Source of the DNA: Leptospira fainei serovar Hurstbridge str. BUT 6
Lineage (GTDB): Bacteria > Spirochaetota > Leptospiria > Leptospirales > Leptospiraceae
Direction of reading: 5' to 3'
Assembly: GCF_000306235.2 (NCBI RefSeq)
Contig: NZ_AKWZ02000010.1
Span: 1,696,001 to 1,760,000 of the forward strand
DNA length: 64,000 nt
Each line of letters starts with the position of its first letter. Position 1 is the first letter of the stretch. Below are positions 35,215 through 43,475 of this stretch, in pieces. The notes beneath the pieces were generated by a model that saw only the letters and a program-made list of their open reading frames with translations, did not search any database and was not told the DNA's origin. Both the position numbers and the translations under genes were made by a program.

Positions 35215-35877
35215 ATGGACCTGTCGAAACTTCCTAAAGGTTCTTGGAAAGGAACCTTCGAGAGCCACGTTTTGTTGCTCGAAAATTTTTTGAGCCCTTT
35301 GTCTTCGAAGCCGGGCGGTGAGATTTGTGTGTATCTCGCAGGTCTCGTCGCTAGAAGATTGGATGACGTTTATTCTCAAGCTTGTCTCTCCTTCATTTTG
35401 GATGATCCTGCCGAAATCGACGGTATCGTCCGTTCCCATCAACCGTATATCGGTCAAAATGCGCCTATCGTAACGATTTCCAAAATCAACGCCGAGTTTC
35501 TCTCATTTTCCTTAGCAACGAGAGATACAAACGCGTGGAGAAGCTTGGAGATTCTTGCGCCCAAAAAACTATTCTCTCTAGCATCCGTATTTTCCTACCG
35601 CAGCGGAAATATGGCTTTAGGAAATATCTACGGATTTTTTTCCTCCGAGTTGGACCTCCTCTTGCAGATTCTCGGTTCTTATCTTCGTTACATCGAGGAT
35701 AATCCGGATCGATTTCCGCCTCAATCAATCTCCCCAAACGTGGAGGAACGTTTTGCAAATCAAATCAACGAGCGAAACGAGTACAAAGAAAAAAACCCAG
35801 GTTACGAAGAGGAGATCCCCTACGATGCAAAGGTCGATTCTTCCTCCTTACTCGGAGGATGGGATCACTTCAACTGA
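35215..35877 (+). CDS. Conserved-looking protein of unknown function
   Basis: 220 residues, start supported by GGGAGG 5 bp ahead. No membrane helix or signal. The sequence is mixed helical (GEICVYLAGLVARRLDDVYSQACLSFILDD, FFSSELDLLLQILGSYLRYIEDNP) and ends in a charged, low-complexity tail (ERNEYKEKNPGYEEEIPYDAK). No domain was recognised. Its 3-prime end overlaps the convergent cyclase gene by 30 bp. Confidence 0.7.
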   Translation: MDLSKLPKGSWKGTFESHVLLLENFLSPLSSKPGGEICVYLAGLVARRLDDVYSQACLSFILDDPAEIDGIVRSHQPYIGQNAPIVTISKINAEFLSFSLATRDTNAWRSLEILAPKKLFSLASVFSYRSGNMALGNIYGFFSSELDLLLQILGSYLRYIEDNPDRFPPQSISPNVEERFANQINERNEYKEKNPGYEEEIPYDAKVDSSSLLGGWDHFN

Positions 35878-37173
35878 TCTTGTTTTTTCTTTCGCTTCCA
35901 AAGCGGAATAGAGACGCCAGAAAGCATGGCTCGGAGTATCCTTGGTTCCCTGGTCCAAAAGATCCGCTTTGATTCCCTTGACTAAATACATTTCTATTTC
36001 CCCTTTGTTTTTCGCTTTTACCAATCCTCTTGATTCGCAATCGAAGAAATCTTTCACTCGATCATACGTCTCTTTCGAAATATTAACTTCCCCCGGTACT
36101 CCAGAACTTTCCATTCGACTTGCTATATTAACCGTATCGCCCCAAATATCATACGCGAACTTTTCCGTACCGATCACCCCCGCAACTACGCTTCCGGTGT
36201 GAATTCCCAAGCGCAATGACCAGCTCGGCAATCCCTCCCTATCCTTTTCTATTTTCTGCTGTCTCATAAACTCCTGAAATTCGAGTCCGCAAAGTACCGC
36301 GTCGACTGCATGAGTAAAATTCGGAACCGGCAAACCGCCGGCAGCCATATAGGCATCGCCGATCGTTTTAATTTTTTCTAAACCGTAACGCTTGGAGATT
36401 CGATCGAAATATTTGAAGAACGAATCCAGCTCGCCTAAGAGTTCTTCCGGAGTCATAGTCTCCGCGATTTGCGTAAATCCGGCCATATCCGTAAAAAGTA
36501 CGGATGCGTTTTCATAACGCACCGGAAGGACTTTATCGTTTCTCTTCAATTCGTCCGCGATCGCCTCAGGAAGAATATTTAGAAGCAAATTGTCCGACTT
36601 GGCCCGCTCCACGTTCAGATTTCGCGCCAAAATGAATATTAATATTCCTGTAAGTATTTGGACGAAAAGATAATTTCCCGCTAGGTCGGAGTATTTGATC
36701 CCCCTAGTTTCCGCCGCCACTATGAAATTAGGATGAACGTATTCTATTCCGTACAAAGCCATCGTGAACAATGCATAGAGTCCATAGACTAAGAATACAT
36801 TATGATCCCTGAGCAGAATCGTCGCGATTACTAAAGCCGGTATAAAATAATAGTGATTTCCGCCTTGAGAACCGCCGTTCAGAAACCAAACGGACGAAAG
36901 GTAAATTAGAATCGTGAGATTAAACGGCCAATACAATGCATAATAAATACTCTTCACTCGCGAAAGATAATACATTAGAAGCAAGGCCGCTCCGGATATT
37001 AAATTTAAGAATAATATGCGAAGATAATATTCGTTTTCCGGAAGAAAAATCGAGCCTAATATATTGAGTGCTCCGTTGATCAGGGCGACGGAGTTGAACA
37101 ATCTATGTTCGAGGGAATTTTTTTTAGGGTCTCCGACGAGGAAGAAAATTAAGTTTAAGAACCTATGTTTCAA
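35848..37173 (-). CDS. Membrane class III adenylate cyclase
   Basis: 441 residues. About six membrane helices lie in residues 1-185, without a separate sensor domain. The cyclase domain at about 210-415 has the metal aspartate in VLFTDMAGFTQIAETMTPEELLGELDSFF, the base-selecting lysine in KIKTIGDAYMAAGGLP and Asp in YDIWGDTVNIASRMES; Lys/Asp is the ATP-selecting pair. It should make cAMP. Leptospires carry many class III cyclases. The 3-prime end overlaps the opposing gene at 35215-35877. Confidence 0.93.
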   Translation of the reverse strand: MKHRFLNLIFFLVGDPKKNSLEHRLFNSVALINGALNILGSIFLPENEYYLRILFLNLISGAALLLMYYLSRVKSIYYALYWPFNLTILIYLSSVWFLNGGSQGGNHYYFIPALVIATILLRDHNVFLVYGLYALFTMALYGIEYVHPNFIVAAETRGIKYSDLAGNYLFVQILTGILIFILARNLNVERAKSDNLLLNILPEAIADELKRNDKVLPVRYENASVLFTDMAGFTQIAETMTPEELLGELDSFFKYFDRISKRYGLEKIKTIGDAYMAAGGLPVPNFTHAVDAVLCGLEFQEFMRQQKIEKDREGLPSWSLRLGIHTGSVVAGVIGTEKFAYDIWGDTVNIASRMESSGVPGEVNISKETYDRVKDFFDCESRGLVKAKNKGEIEMYLVKGIKADLLDQGTKDTPSHAFWRLYSALEAKEKTRSVEVIPSSE

Positions 37174-37262
37174 AGTTTTAGCCTCCGGATCCGATCGAGA
37201 AAAAGATTCTTATATTCGCATTAAGACAAATCGAAGAAAGCAATTTTTTATTCCTTCCTTTC

Positions 37263-38339
37263 TTAATTAGAAAGGTCGGGAACTTTTCTATCTCCTTTAT
37301 AGAATTCCCATAATGCTCGTAAAATAGGAAATAGCCCGGCTTTCTTTCCTTTGGATTCTCTTCCGATTTTGAAGAGAAGTTGCCATTGTTTGAATAGGAT
37401 CGCGTATCTCTCTCTGAAGGAAAATCGTGGATCGTATAAATTGGTCGATTCTGAAGTTATTCCGTTCAGCTCGATGATTTTGAATCCTTTTCCGGATTTT
37501 AATTCTTCCACCGAAGAAAAGCGAATATCGTATCTTCCGAAGTAAAAGTCTTCGAACGGTCGAGTCGCTTCCTCTATCGACCTTTCCAATTCAGGGGTAA
37601 TCCAATCCTTTCCGTCAAGGAATAAGGCTCCTTGGCAATGATTGCCGGCCTCGGCGAGTTGAAAAATATTTCCATTTGGTAAGACTCGGTTCCAGAATTG
37701 AGGGAATCTTTCTTTGAAAACTTTTATCTGGATGCGAAATCTAGGATGCATTTGTACTAGTTCTTCCAGCGTCGAGCGGCCGTCGCCCGTGACTCGGGGA
37801 AAAGCTTTTCTAGTGATGGAAAAAATCTTTCCCGCGGGTTCGGTAGGGAAGCGGTAATAAAATATACCGGCTTCGTACGGACCCGGATGAAATTCCTGAA
37901 CGAGTAACGGAACGTTGGATTCGGACAGGATGAAGTTTAGGTCCTCGATTCTCCTTGCAAGTCTAACCCCTTGACCTCTTTGGCCTGCGTTCGGTTTTAT
38001 GACGATCGGAAAATTCAAGCCGATCAGTTTCATTTGTGCGAGAATGTTTTCCGAAGTGCGGAAGGGAATATCGATGAGAAAGTTTTTTAAAACGTAATTT
38101 TGATCGAGCCGATTCAGAATTTCGAACTTTGATTCGCCTACTAACCCGCCTAACGGTATCCCGGGATTGGCTGCCGCGATTGTTCCGAAGCCCAAAGAGG
38201 ATAGGGAACCCAATCGAATCGAGCGGAAACTCAAAAAAGCGATCCAAGGAATTAAGGGAAGATACAGTTTCCAAGTCGGCCAAAATTCCATCGGGTCCGA
38301 AAGCTTTAATAGTTCCTCATCGCAAGGATCCGAATTCAT
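37263..38339 (-). CDS. ATP-grasp carboxylate-amine/thiol ligase-like protein
   Basis: 358 residues from ATG 38339, chosen because longer starts overlap the upstream gene; the stop of that gene is 7 bp away. ATP-grasp signatures are FPIVIKPNAGQRGQGVRLARR (phosphate-binding strand-loop), PLLVQEFHPGPYEAGIFYYRFP, and RYDIRFSSVEELKSGKGFKIIELNGITSEST, with the metal-binding E and N. The family joins a carboxylate to an amine or thiol using ATP. D-Ala-D-Ala ligase-like enzymes are relatives, but the substrate cannot be told. The N terminus has a hydrophobic stretch (LYLPLIPWIAFLSFRS). Confidence 0.88.
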   Translation of the reverse strand: MNSDPCDEELLKLSDPMEFWPTWKLYLPLIPWIAFLSFRSIRLGSLSSLGFGTIAAANPGIPLGGLVGESKFEILNRLDQNYVLKNFLIDIPFRTSENILAQMKLIGLNFPIVIKPNAGQRGQGVRLARRIEDLNFILSESNVPLLVQEFHPGPYEAGIFYYRFPTEPAGKIFSITRKAFPRVTGDGRSTLEELVQMHPRFRIQIKVFKERFPQFWNRVLPNGNIFQLAEAGNHCQGALFLDGKDWITPELERSIEEATRPFEDFYFGRYDIRFSSVEELKSGKGFKIIELNGITSESTNLYDPRFSFRERYAILFKQWQLLFKIGRESKGKKAGLFPILRALWEFYKGDRKVPDLSN

Positions 38340-38346
38340 CCGAATT

Positions 38347-38892
38347 TTATATAACTGGATCCCAGCCCGAAAGAATCTGTGTGGATCTTTCGAATTGTAT
38401 CGTGGAAAATGCGAAGCCGAAACTATCGGGAACATCCTTCCTGCCTAAATATTCCAAAGCGATTCTTATCATCGCATCGTGATGAATCGTATGCTCTTGC
38501 ACGTATAAAAGCTCGCGTTCCCAAAAAGATTCCGTTCTACCTTCTTCTCCCGAGTAAGGGTCCGCAGTGTAGGAGAGCCTCATCGGTCCGGACCAAGTCG
38601 AAACGCATAAGATGGACGCTAATTCGACTAACCTTGCCGACGCGGCAATCGGTGATTTTTCGTATAAAAGATTTCGCTCTCGACGATCATACGAAACGAT
38701 TTCCGTTTCCCGCCCTTTTAAGAGAGCCTCGACAAACTCTAGAGAGTGTCTGACATGTTTTCCCACTGAGGAGCCGGAAAGAACCGGTAAAGCGAGAGCA
38801 TACTGGTCGGTCGAAACTTTCGCGACGACGTCGGCAAGCTGCAGAAGAACTGAGGAAAGAGATTCTACTAGATTTGGAGATTTTACACGCAT
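38347..38892 (-). CDS. DinB-like domain protein
   Basis: 181 residues. Helical bundle with histidines placed as in the DinB/YfiT superfamily: GKHVRHSLEF, then EHTIHHDAMIRIALEYLG. These histidines usually bind a metal. ATG 38892 or the GTG just before it may start. It precedes the ATP-grasp gene by 7 bp, so they are probably co-transcribed. Members include thiol transferases; here the role is unknown. Confidence 0.78.
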   Translation of the reverse strand: MRVKSPNLVESLSSVLLQLADVVAKVSTDQYALALPVLSGSSVGKHVRHSLEFVEALLKGRETEIVSYDRRERNLLYEKSPIAASARLVELASILCVSTWSGPMRLSYTADPYSGEEGRTESFWERELLYVQEHTIHHDAMIRIALEYLGRKDVPDSFGFAFSTIQFERSTQILSGWDPVI

Positions 38893-38999
38893 CACAACAA
38901 GCTTCGTTCCGGTCTTTTTATAGGTTACATCACCCGGCTTGAAAAGCTATTTTTGGGATCGGTTTTAGTCTCAAAAATGATAAATATTGAAAATACCGG

Positions 39000-39767
39000 C
39001 TAACCGAATTTACCGGAGATATAATCTTCGGTCTCCTTTTTAGACGGGTCATTGAAGATTTTTTTGGTGGTATCGAACTCGAGCAATTTTCCCATATAGA
39101 AGAGGCCGGTATAATCGCTAATACGAGCCGCTTGTTGCATGTTATGCGTAACGATTACGATCGTATAGGAGTCCTTAAATTCATTGATAAACTCCTCCAC
39201 CTTTTTCGTCGAAATAGGATCCAAAGCGGAACAAGGTTCATCCATTAAAATAACCTCGGGATTCATCGCGATCGCTCTTGCTATGCAAAGTCGCTGCTGT
39301 TGCCCTCCGGAAAGTCCCAAGGCACTGTCGTCTAGACGATCTTTAACTTCCTTCCAAAGCGCGGCTTTGCGAAGACTTTCCTCCACGATCTGATCCATTT
39401 CGCTCTTTGGAAGTTTGAAATTCAGCTTCAGGCCGAACGCAATGTTCTCATAAATTGATTTGGGAAACGGAAATGATTTCTGGAACACCATACCGACACG
39501 TTTTCTTAATTCGACTACGTTCATTAACGGATCATAGACGTTTATCCCGTCGATCTCGAGTTTTCCTTCGGTTTGAGTTCCGTCGATGACGTCGTTCATT
39601 CGGTTGATGGATCTGAGGAACGTGGATTTTCCGCATCCCGACGGACCGATAAAAGCCGTGACTTTTTTTACGTGAATGTCCAAGGAGATATCGTGCAGAG
39701 CTTGGCTTTCCCCGTAGAAAAAGTTGAAGTGGCGGGATTTGATTTTTACCTTATGGCTGTCTTTCAC
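39000..39767 (-). CDS. pstB: Phosphate ABC transporter ATPase PstB
   Basis: 255 residues from a GTG with GAGGAG 10 bp ahead. Walker [11 protein letters not shown]-loop [20 protein letters not shown], signature LSGGQQQR, Walker [17 protein letters not shown] and [15 protein letters not shown] are specific for PstB. Last gene of pstSCAB; no phoU follows. Confidence 0.97.
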   Translation of the reverse strand: MKDSHKVKIKSRHFNFFYGESQALHDISLDIHVKKVTAFIGPSGCGKSTFLRSINRMNDVIDGTQTEGKLEIDGINVYDPLMNVVELRKRVGMVFQKSFPFPKSIYENIAFGLKLNFKLPKSEMDQIVEESLRKAALWKEVKDRLDDSALGLSGGQQQRLCIARAIAMNPEVILMDEPCSALDPISTKKVEEFINEFKDSYTIVIVTHNMQQAARISDYTGLFYMGKLLEFDTTKKIFNDPSKKETEDYISGKFG

Positions 39768-39810
39768 CTGCGAATTTCTCCTCGCATAATTCTTTTGTTA
39801 AGCGAATTTA

Positions 39811-40755
39811 CTATGTATTTGCTTTGTGTTTCCCTTTGCGAATACGATAGCGAAAATACGTTGCAAAGAAACTCATTCCGAACGTGAGCATTAAAAGGAC
39901 TAAAGTCGTCGCATATTGTTTCGGAAGAGCTTTATCCACATCGGGCGATTGAGTCGCCAATACGAATAAATGATATCCTAACTGCATAAACTGGTCGGTT
40001 AATTTGGTGGGAAGATCGGGAAGCGAATATACGACTCCGACGAAGAGAATCGGTGCGACTTCTCCCGCCCCGCGTCCTATCGCAAGAATTGCCCCCGTTA
40101 AAATACCGGTAAGCGAATTCGGAAGCACTAACTTCCAAATCGTTTGCCATTTCGTTGCGCCCAACGCGAGGCTTGCTTCCCGCATTTCCCTGGGAATGCT
40201 TCGCATCGTTTCTTCTACCGATATAATCACGACGGGTAGGGTTAAGACGGCCAAGGTTGCGGCGGCCCAGATGATAGCCGGCTTGCCCCAAACCGGAGAA
40301 GGATTTCCTGCGATCGAATCGACACCCTTCCCGACAAATTGAATGAAGAAACCGACTCCGAATAACCCGAATACGATAGAGGGAACTCCAGCTAAGGTAT
40401 TGATTGCGAAGCGGACCATTGAAGTGAACCAGGAATTTCGCGCGGTGTACTCCGCCAAAAATATTCCGGTCGTCGTACCGATCGGAATACTAAATAATAT
40501 CATAATAAAAACAAGATATACGGTTCCGTAAATCGCGGGGAATATTCCGCCTTCGAGGTTATTATTTTTAGGAACGGCGCTTAAGAATTCCCAGGAAACG
40601 TTCAAGATTCCGCGAAATACGAAATTTCCGAGCATGATAAGTATTATGGAGACTATCAATACGGTAGCCAGCATCGGAATGCCTTCGGCAATTATAGTTC
40701 CGATTCTATCTTTGAGTCGTCTTTTGCGGTTTAAGCGGACTTTCTTCCATTTCAA
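39811..40755 (-). CDS. pstA: Phosphate ABC transporter permease PstA
   Basis: 314 residues with six membrane helices. The start is TTG at 40755, as no ATG is available before the first membrane helix. EAA loop EETMRSIPREMREASLALGATKWQTIWKLVLPNSLTGILTG and FRGILNVSWEFLSAVPKNNNLEGGIFPAIYGT are typical of PstA. 37 bp below pstC and 43 bp above pstB, so one transcript is likely. Confidence 0.95.
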   Translation of the reverse strand: MKWKKVRLNRKRRLKDRIGTIIAEGIPMLATVLIVSIILIMLGNFVFRGILNVSWEFLSAVPKNNNLEGGIFPAIYGTVYLVFIMILFSIPIGTTTGIFLAEYTARNSWFTSMVRFAINTLAGVPSIVFGLFGVGFFIQFVGKGVDSIAGNPSPVWGKPAIIWAAATLAVLTLPVVIISVEETMRSIPREMREASLALGATKWQTIWKLVLPNSLTGILTGAILAIGRGAGEVAPILFVGVVYSLPDLPTKLTDQFMQLGYHLFVLATQSPDVDKALPKQYATTLVLLMLTFGMSFFATYFRYRIRKGKHKANT

Positions 40756-40792
40756 TGGGATAACCGTCAGTCAGTATATGGATTTAGAATCA

Positions 40793-41866
40793 TTAGGAAC
40801 CTTGGAATTTTCTCATGAGTCGTTTCTTAACGTAAAGTTCAGTAACTGCATTCAATGAAAAAGTAAATAGGAATAGGAGAACACCGAGTAAAAACAAAAT
40901 ATTGTAATGGTTCGATCCCCAGATGACTTCCCCCATTTCTGCGCCGATGGTGGCAGCGAACGTCCGCGTCGGATCGAACAATCCGAAAGACATTAAAGGA
41001 GCGTTTCCGGTCGCCATCAAGGCTATCATTGTTTCGCCGAAAGCTCGACCGATTCCGAGTAAAATCGCGGCAAATACTCCCGGTAAAGCGGCAGGTAACA
41101 TCACTCTATATGCGGTTTGCCATTCCGTAGCGCCTAGAGCCAAGGAGGCCTGTCTATACGACTGAGGAACCGTATTTAACGCATCTTCGGCCACCGTGAA
41201 AATGATCGGAGTTACGGCTATTGCTAAGCCGATTCCGCCGGTAATTGCGTTTAATCGAAAATCCAAATCAAAGACTTCTTTTACTACCGTCGCGACATCC
41301 ATAAGGCAAAAGAATCCGATTACGACTGACGGAAAACTTGCGAGCAGTTCTATTGTCGGTTTGATAACTTCACGAATTCTTCCCGGTAAGAAGAAAGTTA
41401 CATTCAATGCTGCTAAAATTGCGAGAGGAGCGCCGATCAAGATTGCGATAAACGTAGTTTTTGCCGTTCCAACGATTAACGGTAAAATTCCGAACTTAGG
41501 AATCGTAGAGATAGGCTGCCAGATAGAGCTCGTTAGATTTTCCCAAAGGGAAGGCTCCGTTTCAGTTTGGGACGATTCTTTGGCTTCCAACTTCGGTCCA
41601 AGTTGAGTTTGAGATGCACCGTCCGGATTGTATTCACTCGGAGCGGCCGAGCCGTAGCTGGCGGGTGCATTACTTTCCGTCGAGACGTTTGACGGCGATT
41701 TTGAGAAGAATAGAGAAGAGGCCTCTCTAAATATGAAAAGGAAAATAAGCAGAATGAGCAAAATCGAAGTGCCGGCGACGATCTTAACCGTCGCCTCGGC
41801 GATACTATCCACTCTTCTTTTTTTAGGATAAAATAGATATCTTAGAAGAGACTCGAATTTGCCCAT
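40793..41866 (-). CDS. pstC: Phosphate ABC transporter permease PstC, with periplasmic insert
   Basis: 357 residues, longer than the usual 300-320. First helix about 28-47. Residues 55-107 (SKSPSNVSTESNAPASYGS... to TETEPSLWEN) are a low-complexity Ser/Ala/Glu-rich stretch where ordinary PstC has a short loop; it would face the periplasm near PstS. The core is normal: GILPLIVGTAKTTFIAILIGAPLAI, SFPSVVIGFF, EDALNTVPQSYRQASLALGATEWQTAYRVMLPAALPGVFAAI. It pairs with PstA. Confidence 0.95.
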   Translation of the reverse strand: MGKFESLLRYLFYPKKRRVDSIAEATVKIVAGTSILLILLIFLFIFREASSLFFSKSPSNVSTESNAPASYGSAAPSEYNPDGASQTQLGPKLEAKESSQTETEPSLWENLTSSIWQPISTIPKFGILPLIVGTAKTTFIAILIGAPLAILAALNVTFFLPGRIREVIKPTIELLASFPSVVIGFFCLMDVATVVKEVFDLDFRLNAITGGIGLAIAVTPIIFTVAEDALNTVPQSYRQASLALGATEWQTAYRVMLPAALPGVFAAILLGIGRAFGETMIALMATGNAPLMSFGLFDPTRTFAATIGAEMGEVIWGSNHYNILFLLGVLLFLFTFSLNAVTELYVKKRLMRKFQGS

Positions 41867-41885
41867 TAAACTCTTTTGCCGCCCT

Positions 41886-42722
41886 TTACTTTTTCTTTAA
41901 AGGAAAATAGCCTACGTCATGGACGACTTTTTGGCCTTCTTTCCCGATTACCCAATCGACGAACTTTTTAGTGTCGTCTTTCGGGACTTCTCTTAGGTAA
42001 AAGTATAGGTATCTGGAGATAGGGTATTTGTTCGAGAGAATATTTGCCTCGGTCGGAAGTTCGGGCTTACTTTTTTCATCGATGGAAACGGCGATATCCT
42101 TTACGTCGGAAGCATAAGCCGCTCCGCCATAACCGATTCCCCATTTATCCTTACCGACTGCGTTGACTAAGGCGGCGGTTCCGACCATGTGCTGGGATGC
42201 AGGATCGAAATCCTTTTTCTCCAAAACATGCTCTTTGAAATACTCGTAAGTTCCGGAATTATTTTCACGGCTGTATAGAATGATCTTATGATCTTCTCCG
42301 CCTACATCTTTCCAGTTCTTGACTTTACCGGTGAAAATGTCCCTGATTTGTCCGAGAGTTAACTTTGAAATAGAATTATGTTTGTTCACATAAACGGAAA
42401 GTCCATCGACGGCAACCTTGATTTCGACCCCGTTCGAATTGTATTTTTCCTTTAACTGTTGAATCTCTTGCGGTTTTAGAGGTCTGGATGAGGAGCATAT
42501 ATCGGTTGTTCCGTTGATTAAAGCTGCGATTCCGGTTCCGGATCCGCCGCCAGTGACTTGAAATTGTACTTTTTTATCAGGATATGCTTCCGCCCATTTT
42601 TGGACCAGGATGACCATGGTATCGGAACCTTTGATAGTGATTGTTTTTTTATCTTGTGCGACTACGGAGCTGGTAATTAGCGCGGTAGTAAGCAAAAGGA
42701 CTTTTAGGGTTATATTTTTCAT
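41886..42722 (-). CDS. pstS: Phosphate-binding protein PstS
   Basis: 278 residues. The signal peptide ends ITSSVVAQDKK. ITIKGSDTMVILVQKWAEAY, VTGGGSGTGIAALINGTTDICSSSRPLK and LYSRENNSGTYEYFKEHV carry the phosphate-binding loops of the PstS-2 type. First gene of pstSCAB, about 280 bp below the lipoprotein and porin genes. It has a good GAGGAG-type ribosome site. Confidence 0.96.
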   Translation of the reverse strand: MKNITLKVLLLTTALITSSVVAQDKKTITIKGSDTMVILVQKWAEAYPDKKVQFQVTGGGSGTGIAALINGTTDICSSSRPLKPQEIQQLKEKYNSNGVEIKVAVDGLSVYVNKHNSISKLTLGQIRDIFTGKVKNWKDVGGEDHKIILYSRENNSGTYEYFKEHVLEKKDFDPASQHMVGTAALVNAVGKDKWGIGYGGAAYASDVKDIAVSIDEKSKPELPTEANILSNKYPISRYLYFYLREVPKDDTKKFVDWVIGKEGQKVVHDVGYFPLKKK

Positions 42723-42846
42723 CTAAAAAGAGCTCTCCTCGTGATTTGTAACCTTATTCGAGTATTATTACAAACTGATTTCCGCGGAATTAAGATGAGA
42801 TTACGCATTCTTCCCGGTCATCAGGATCTCGATTTCTCCCGGCTAA

Positions 42847-42864
42847 ATGTGATTGATTTGTCAT
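42847..42864 (+). promoter_or_regulatory. Pho-box-like direct repeat, orientation opposite to pstS
   Basis: ATGTGAT (42847-42853), TGAT, TTGTCAT (42858-42864) has the 7-4-7 layout of a Pho box (consensus CTGTCAT twice); matches are 5 of 7 and 6 of 7. It lies about 125 bp upstream of pstS but points away from it. Weak. Confidence 0.22.
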
Positions 42865-43001
42865 TCAACCGGAAGAATCCACGGTTAGATGGATCGAGAC
42901 GAATAAGAACGTCCGGGGACTTCCCGAACTTAAAAAGAAACGAACAACTCTAAACGGAATTGAATAGAGTTGTTAGCGAACCGGCCGATCTGTGATCGAC
43001 T

Positions 43002-43457
43002 TTAAAAGCCTGCCGCTTTCCATTGCGCCGATTTGCAGGCGGAATAGTTCGGATCACAGTAATACGCTTTAAATGCGAAACTTGATCCGATTGCGGGAAC
43101 TCCGCCGCCGGTGAAACCTAAATTGGTCGTCCCGGAGGCGCAGGTGCTTGAACTCGTGTTCTGTTTATGGAAGTCGTTATTTGCGGCAGTTCCACCCAAT
43201 GCTATATTGAAGTAAGCAGTAGGAGAAATCGCCGGTCCACTTACCCCGGTCGGACCGCCTACAGTGAACGAGTCATAGCATTTTCCGGTGAAGGAGATTC
43301 CGTCGGTCGTATCGAAAATAACGATCGAATTCTTTCCGTCCGCAGTTTGAGCTCCCGCTAACGCCAATAATAGGGAGCTTGTATCTTCTTGATGGCTATG
43401 GCAGTTTATGGAGAAGGATGTTGCCAGAGCGAATACCGCTAATTTAAGAAATTTCAT
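43002..43457 (-). CDS. Small lipoprotein next to phosphate porin
   Basis: 151 residues from the ATG at 43457. Signal MKFLKLAVFALATSFSINC with Cys19 as lipid site. Mature part is Gly/Ser/Thr rich, with cysteines in GKCYDSF, SSTCASG, AYYCDPNYSACKSAQW, probably two disulfides. No known domain. It starts 19 bp after the porin stop, and pstS follows; a role in phosphate uptake is inferred only from position. Confidence 0.75.
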   Translation of the reverse strand: MKFLKLAVFALATSFSINCHSHQEDTSSLLLALAGAQTADGKNSIVIFDTTDGISFTGKCYDSFTVGGPTGVSGPAISPTAYFNIALGGTAANNDFHKQNTSSSTCASGTTNLGFTGGGVPAIGSSFAFKAYYCDPNYSACKSAQWKAAGF

Positions 43458-43475
43458 ACGTATGTACCTTTCCAT

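Noticed and set aside
40905..40930. tRNA-like GGTTCGATCCCC
   Set aside because: Lies inside the pstC coding sequence and no cloverleaf surrounds it.
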